Assembly (NCBI GenBank): GCA_934692675.1
Contig: CAKUUD010000001.1
Coordinates: 277,468-341,467 of the forward strand
Length of the DNA: 64,000 nucleotides
Origin: an uncultured Eubacteriales bacterium
GTDB taxonomy: Bacteria; Bacillota; Clostridia; Oscillospirales; Acutalibacteraceae
Direction: 5' to 3'
Of the stretch, positions 61,303 through 64,000 are shown piece by piece; the first letter of the stretch is position 1; the number at the start of each line of letters is the position of its first letter. Made by a program: the position numbers and the translations under genes. The notes under the pieces are model-generated. The model was not told where the DNA came from. It searched no databases and saw only the letters and a program-made list of their open reading frames with translations.

Positions 61303-63173
61303 ATAATGGAATATATGTAATAGAAAGTTCGGTAGGTAGAGGCAAAGTATTAGATATATGTGAAGCAAAAAAAGAGTACGGAGCCAATTTACAAATATGG
61401 GAAGCATCGGAAAATCTAGGCAATAGCTTAAATCAATTGTTTTACATAGATAGAAATGAAGATGGAAGCTATTCAATACTATCTTTGCATGCAAGTAAGT
61501 TTTTGGGAGTAAAGGAAGAAGAGAATAAAGAAGTAAAGCAATACAATCCGTCATTCAGGGATAATTGTAAATGGGAAATAAGCGCAAAAAATAACGATGA
61601 GTATGAATTAAAGTTAAAATCAAGTGGACTTAGCTTAGACGTATGTGAAGGAAAGAACCAAAACGGAACAAGGCTGCACTTGTGGGAATCAAATAACACG
61701 GAAGCGCAAAGATTTAGATTACACAAACTGGATATAGAAGATGCGACGTCTAATGAGATACATGAAATGATAGATGTACGAAGGAATCAGTCAAAGCTGG
61801 AAGAGATACAACTAGAAGGCGGTATAGAAAAAGTTACTAAATATATGGTGTCTCACTTTGAAAAGCTCAAAACGGTATACATATCAACTGAAGTATCAGA
61901 GATAGAAGAAGGGGCATTTAGTGATTGCAAAAGTATAGAAGCTGTATGGTGTGAACCAAAAATGTTAAAAGGGTTCGACAAAAGCGGAATAAAAACAATA
62001 TGGGTGTCGGATGGCGTAAAGACTTTAGAAAAAAAGGATTTTCAAGGTCTGGAAAATATTGAAAACATAATTTTACCTGAAAGTATAGAGAAAATAGAAG
62101 AAGGAACATTTGAGAATTTTAAGAATATACGAGAACTGTATTGTGACTCTAAATGGTTTAAATATTTTAATAAAGCAAAAGTAGAAGATCTGGAAAAATT
62201 AAAATCAGAAATAATTAAAAATAAGGAAGCAGAAAATCAAAAAGATATCCAATATCAAATAGAATGCTACAAAGAAAAAATAAAAATTTTGAAAGATAGA
62301 TTAAGCCAGCTCGGAGTAAAATCGGACGAAATTACTACAAAGAATAATGGAAAACTCAGTGACACAGAGTTACTGAAAAAGCTAAAAGATGAAACTGAAA
62401 ACCTGACAGAAAAATATATAAACAAGTGCCTAGAAATTGATAGAAAATCATACGAACAACTAATAGAAAATAGTGTAAAGACAATTAGAAAAAATAATGA
62501 TTACAAAACAGAAGAACTGAGTTTTGGAGAAAAAGAAAATTCGGAATCACAGACGACTATAGAAGAGATAGTAAAACTTGATGAGAACAATAAGAAATAT
62601 GCAAAGTATGCAGGAGAGATACTGCAAAACCTCGAAAAAGGAATAGAAAGTAACAACAGATTCCGTAGGAAAAGCTTGGATAGTATAAGCAAAGAAATAA
62701 GCAGTATATTCAAAAAAATTAAAGACACATATGGAATAACGCCATACCCGGTTCAAGTGATGACAGTACTTAGACTATCAGACGAAATACTAAACGGAAA
62801 AAACACAATAGCAGAAGTAAAAACAGGAGAAGGAAAATCCTTCATAATAGCAGTCCTGGCACTGGTGCTTTCAAAATATGGGCATAAGGTAGACGTAGTG
62901 ACTTCGACAGAAGAACTCGCCAGAAGAGATAATGAAAATCAAAAAAAGTATTATGAATTGTTCGGTGTAAAAAGCGGAGTTTTAAAAAAAGTTTGTATAG
63001 TGGATATTCTAGATTCGGATAATTCTTTTTTGATTAACTGGTATTATGCGGTTAAATATTTAAATGATGAATATGAAACTACTGATAGAGAAATACAATA
63101 CTATATTGAATGCTACGAAGGAAAGAAATCTTTTTCTGAAAAGGAGAGAGATAGGGTTATTGTCAATGGATAA
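61302..63173 (+). pseudogene. Ricin-lectin + LRR + SecA-DEAD-like ATPase, truncated
   Basis: The open frame extends from at least 61302, without a start codon or ribosome binding site. It opens with a ricin B-type lectin region (NNGIYVIESSVGRGKVLDIC, GANLQIWEAS, GLSLDVCEGKNQNGTRLHLW). BspA-like LRR_5 repeats follow (VSEIEEGAFSDCKSIEAVWC, IILPESIEKIEEGTFENFKN) and a coiled coil. The end is a SecA DEAD-like part: TPYPVQVMTVLRLSDEIL, Walker A VKTGEGKSFI, VVTSTEELARRDNENQKKYY. It stops soon after; the DEVD-type motif II and the second helicase lobe are missing. Not the housekeeping translocase. Likely the remains of a large surface or effector protein. Confidence 0.7.
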
Positions 63174-63560
63174 ATGAAAAAGTATGAATGTGGGAACTCT
63201 GTACTACTGTTGCGGGTTGCGTTCAGGGGATCCCGCTGATTTGTTAAAAAAACTAGGAAACATATTTCACTAGTATCGAGAACTAAGAGGCTTGTGGGAG
63301 CACCGATTGTATTTGTGGATAATTATAATCTCGAAGAAGTTTGAAATCTTAGATGATAATAATTTTGGAAAAAATAAAGAAATTCCAATGAATTTAATCG
63401 AATGCCTTGCAGAGTTGAATTGGAACAACAATCATCTCCCAGTCTAGCCGGGACTTTAAAAATAGAAAAAAATTCAGTTAAAGTAAAGATATATTTCGGT
63501 GTAAAAACTATAATATAGTTGCAGTTTAAATTTATATATGGTAAAATATGTATGTCATTC
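63174..63560. other. Non-coding stretch with decayed coding sequence
   Basis: Short frames such as MNVGTLYYCCGLRSGDPAD, LVGAPIVFVDNYNLEEV and EIPMNLIECLAELNWNNN are interrupted by stops and look like remnants of protein-coding DNA. No family was recognised, and nothing convincing is seen on the other strand. A possible promoter, TTGCAG (63519-63524), 17 bases, TAAAAT (63542-63547), lies at its end. Confidence 0.4.
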
Positions 63561-63645
63561 GTTTTGAATGTCCTCCTTTTGGTAATTTCTTTGAGAGATT
63601 CAAAGTTACAGCTCTACGTCAAAAGGAGTTTCATGTTTTTTTGCA
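63555..63645 (+). ncRNA. Candidate small RNA with terminator
   Basis: Downstream of a possible promoter (63519-63547). A nine-base outer stem CTCCTTTTG (63573-63581) and CAAAAGGAG (63620-63628) encloses an inner hairpin CTTTGA/TCAAAG (63589-63605), followed by TTTCATGTTTTTTTG. The layout suits a ~90-base transcript ending in an intrinsic terminator. It resembles no RNA family I know. Confidence 0.35.
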
Positions 63646-63661
63646 CAATTTAAGTTTTGCT

Positions 63662-63688
63662 AAGACCACACGGTAATCGTGTGGTCTT
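63662..63688. terminator. Perfect 11-bp hairpin
   Basis: AAGACCACACG (63662-63672), loop GTAAT, CGTGTGGTCTT (63678-63688). No T-run follows on either side, so it may be a structural element rather than a terminator. A second hairpin with ten pairs (63702-63726, loop ATAAA) and a third (63746-63753 with 63779-63786) follow. Confidence 0.5.
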
Positions 63689-63801
63689 ATGCACGCCAAA
63701 AGTGGGCAGACATAAAGTCTGCTCACTAAATTTATATAAATAAAAATAGAATACTCACAAGATTGAACTTCTCGTGAATATTCTATCTGGTACGAATAAC
63801 C

Positions 63802-63907
63802 AATAGTGATCTGAAGGTTAAAAACGCGAGTGTAGCAGAAAATAATTTACTGTTAGCCCTACACGCGAACTACCTAGAGGTGCTACTTGTCTAATCACTA
63901 AGGTATT
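63802..63907. ncRNA. Candidate structured, multi-branched RNA element
   Basis: Outer arms AATAGTGAT (63802-63810) and ATCAC plus TATT (63894-63907) can close a junction that contains the strong arm GTGTAG/CTACAC (63830-63835 with 63859-63864), extended by CGCG/GCG. It occurs after three other hairpins. Function and strand unknown; it could be a mobile-element RNA. Confidence 0.3.
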
Positions 63908-63942
63908 AATACAAACGCACAGATAATTTTATTTTTTTAAAG

Positions 63943-63992
63943 CGTGTGAAAGTATAAATAAATTTTATATTACCGTTCGAAAGTATGTAACC
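63943..63992 (-). repeat. Inverted copies of the GCATACTTTCACACG motif
   Basis: Read on the reverse strand, GGGTTACATACTTTCGAACG (63992-63973) and TATACTTTCACACGC (63956-63942) match the end of the flanking repeats at 5210-5231 and 18995-19009. The window ends 8 bases later, so the element it bounds is not visible. Confidence 0.5.
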
Positions 63993-64000
63993 CCCTAGTA

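Noticed and set aside
61302..63173. Housekeeping preprotein translocase SecA
   Set aside because: Only the front of the DEAD-like domain is present, behind a lectin and LRR; motif II, the peptide-binding and scaffold domains are absent.

Overview
The window comes from an AT-rich, Gram-positive-type, spore-forming member of the Clostridia. Sporulation genes (spoIID, a gerW/ytfJ homologue, a DUF2953 gene, a site-2-protease relative), Sec-exported and sortase-type surface proteins, AGGAGG-like ribosome binding sites and consensus sigma-A promoters (TTGACA, 16-17 bp, TATAAT) all point that way. Codon use and gene order resemble gut Oscillospirales-type genomes, but the genus cannot be fixed from the sequence alone. 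No rRNA, ordinary tRNA or CRISPR array was seen.

Layout. 1-5034 is mostly housekeeping: a lipase tail, rarA, a three-helix PnuC-like protein, queH, gdhA, and smpB directly followed by tmRNA (ssrA). From 5040 to about 19020 lies an accessory block that starts just downstream of tmRNA and is bracketed by two diverged copies of a 115-130 bp sequence. It holds the tail of a large serine recombinase, a Sec-exported phage-tail-fibre-like protein, a giant exported RHS/YD-repeat protein broken by a one-base frameshift, a secreted DUF6794-like protein, a small protein with a double-glycine leader, recD2, and a frameshifted AAA-ATPase/DUF1703 gene. A DUF262-HNH (GmrSD-like) restriction protein follows at 19123-20907.

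21000-35960 is the most unusual part: two sortase-type surface proteins, a soluble Hanks-type protein kinase, and three large proteins without signal peptides (615, 1528 and 1052 aa). The three share tryptophan-containing modules, proline-rich or acidic linkers and a related helical C-terminal region. Each is preceded by its own near-perfect promoter. They look like an undescribed family of multidomain proteins, possibly effectors or cytoplasmic structural proteins.

35987-59001 is core genome: folD-ppa-prfB, galU, gapA, spoIID, a site-2-protease relative that has lost its catalytic motifs, DUF2953, gerW, DUF2752, two paralogous exported helical proteins, uvrC, a solute-binding lipoprotein, a radical SAM gene with rluD, an anchored surface protein, the ddl-murI-ywiB-argS operon, and an asparaginase.

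59278-64000 is again accessory: a BspA-like LRR and coiled-coil exported protein, then a decayed continuation coding a membrane helix, a ricin-type lectin domain, more LRR and a truncated SecA-DEAD-like ATPase. It ends in an intergenic region rich in stem-loops, with inverted copies of the repeat motif seen at 5.2 and 19.0 kb.

Three separate one-base frameshifts, all of the deletion type and two of them in homopolymer runs, affect the accessory genes. They may be real decay, switching, or assembly errors; the raw reads would tell.
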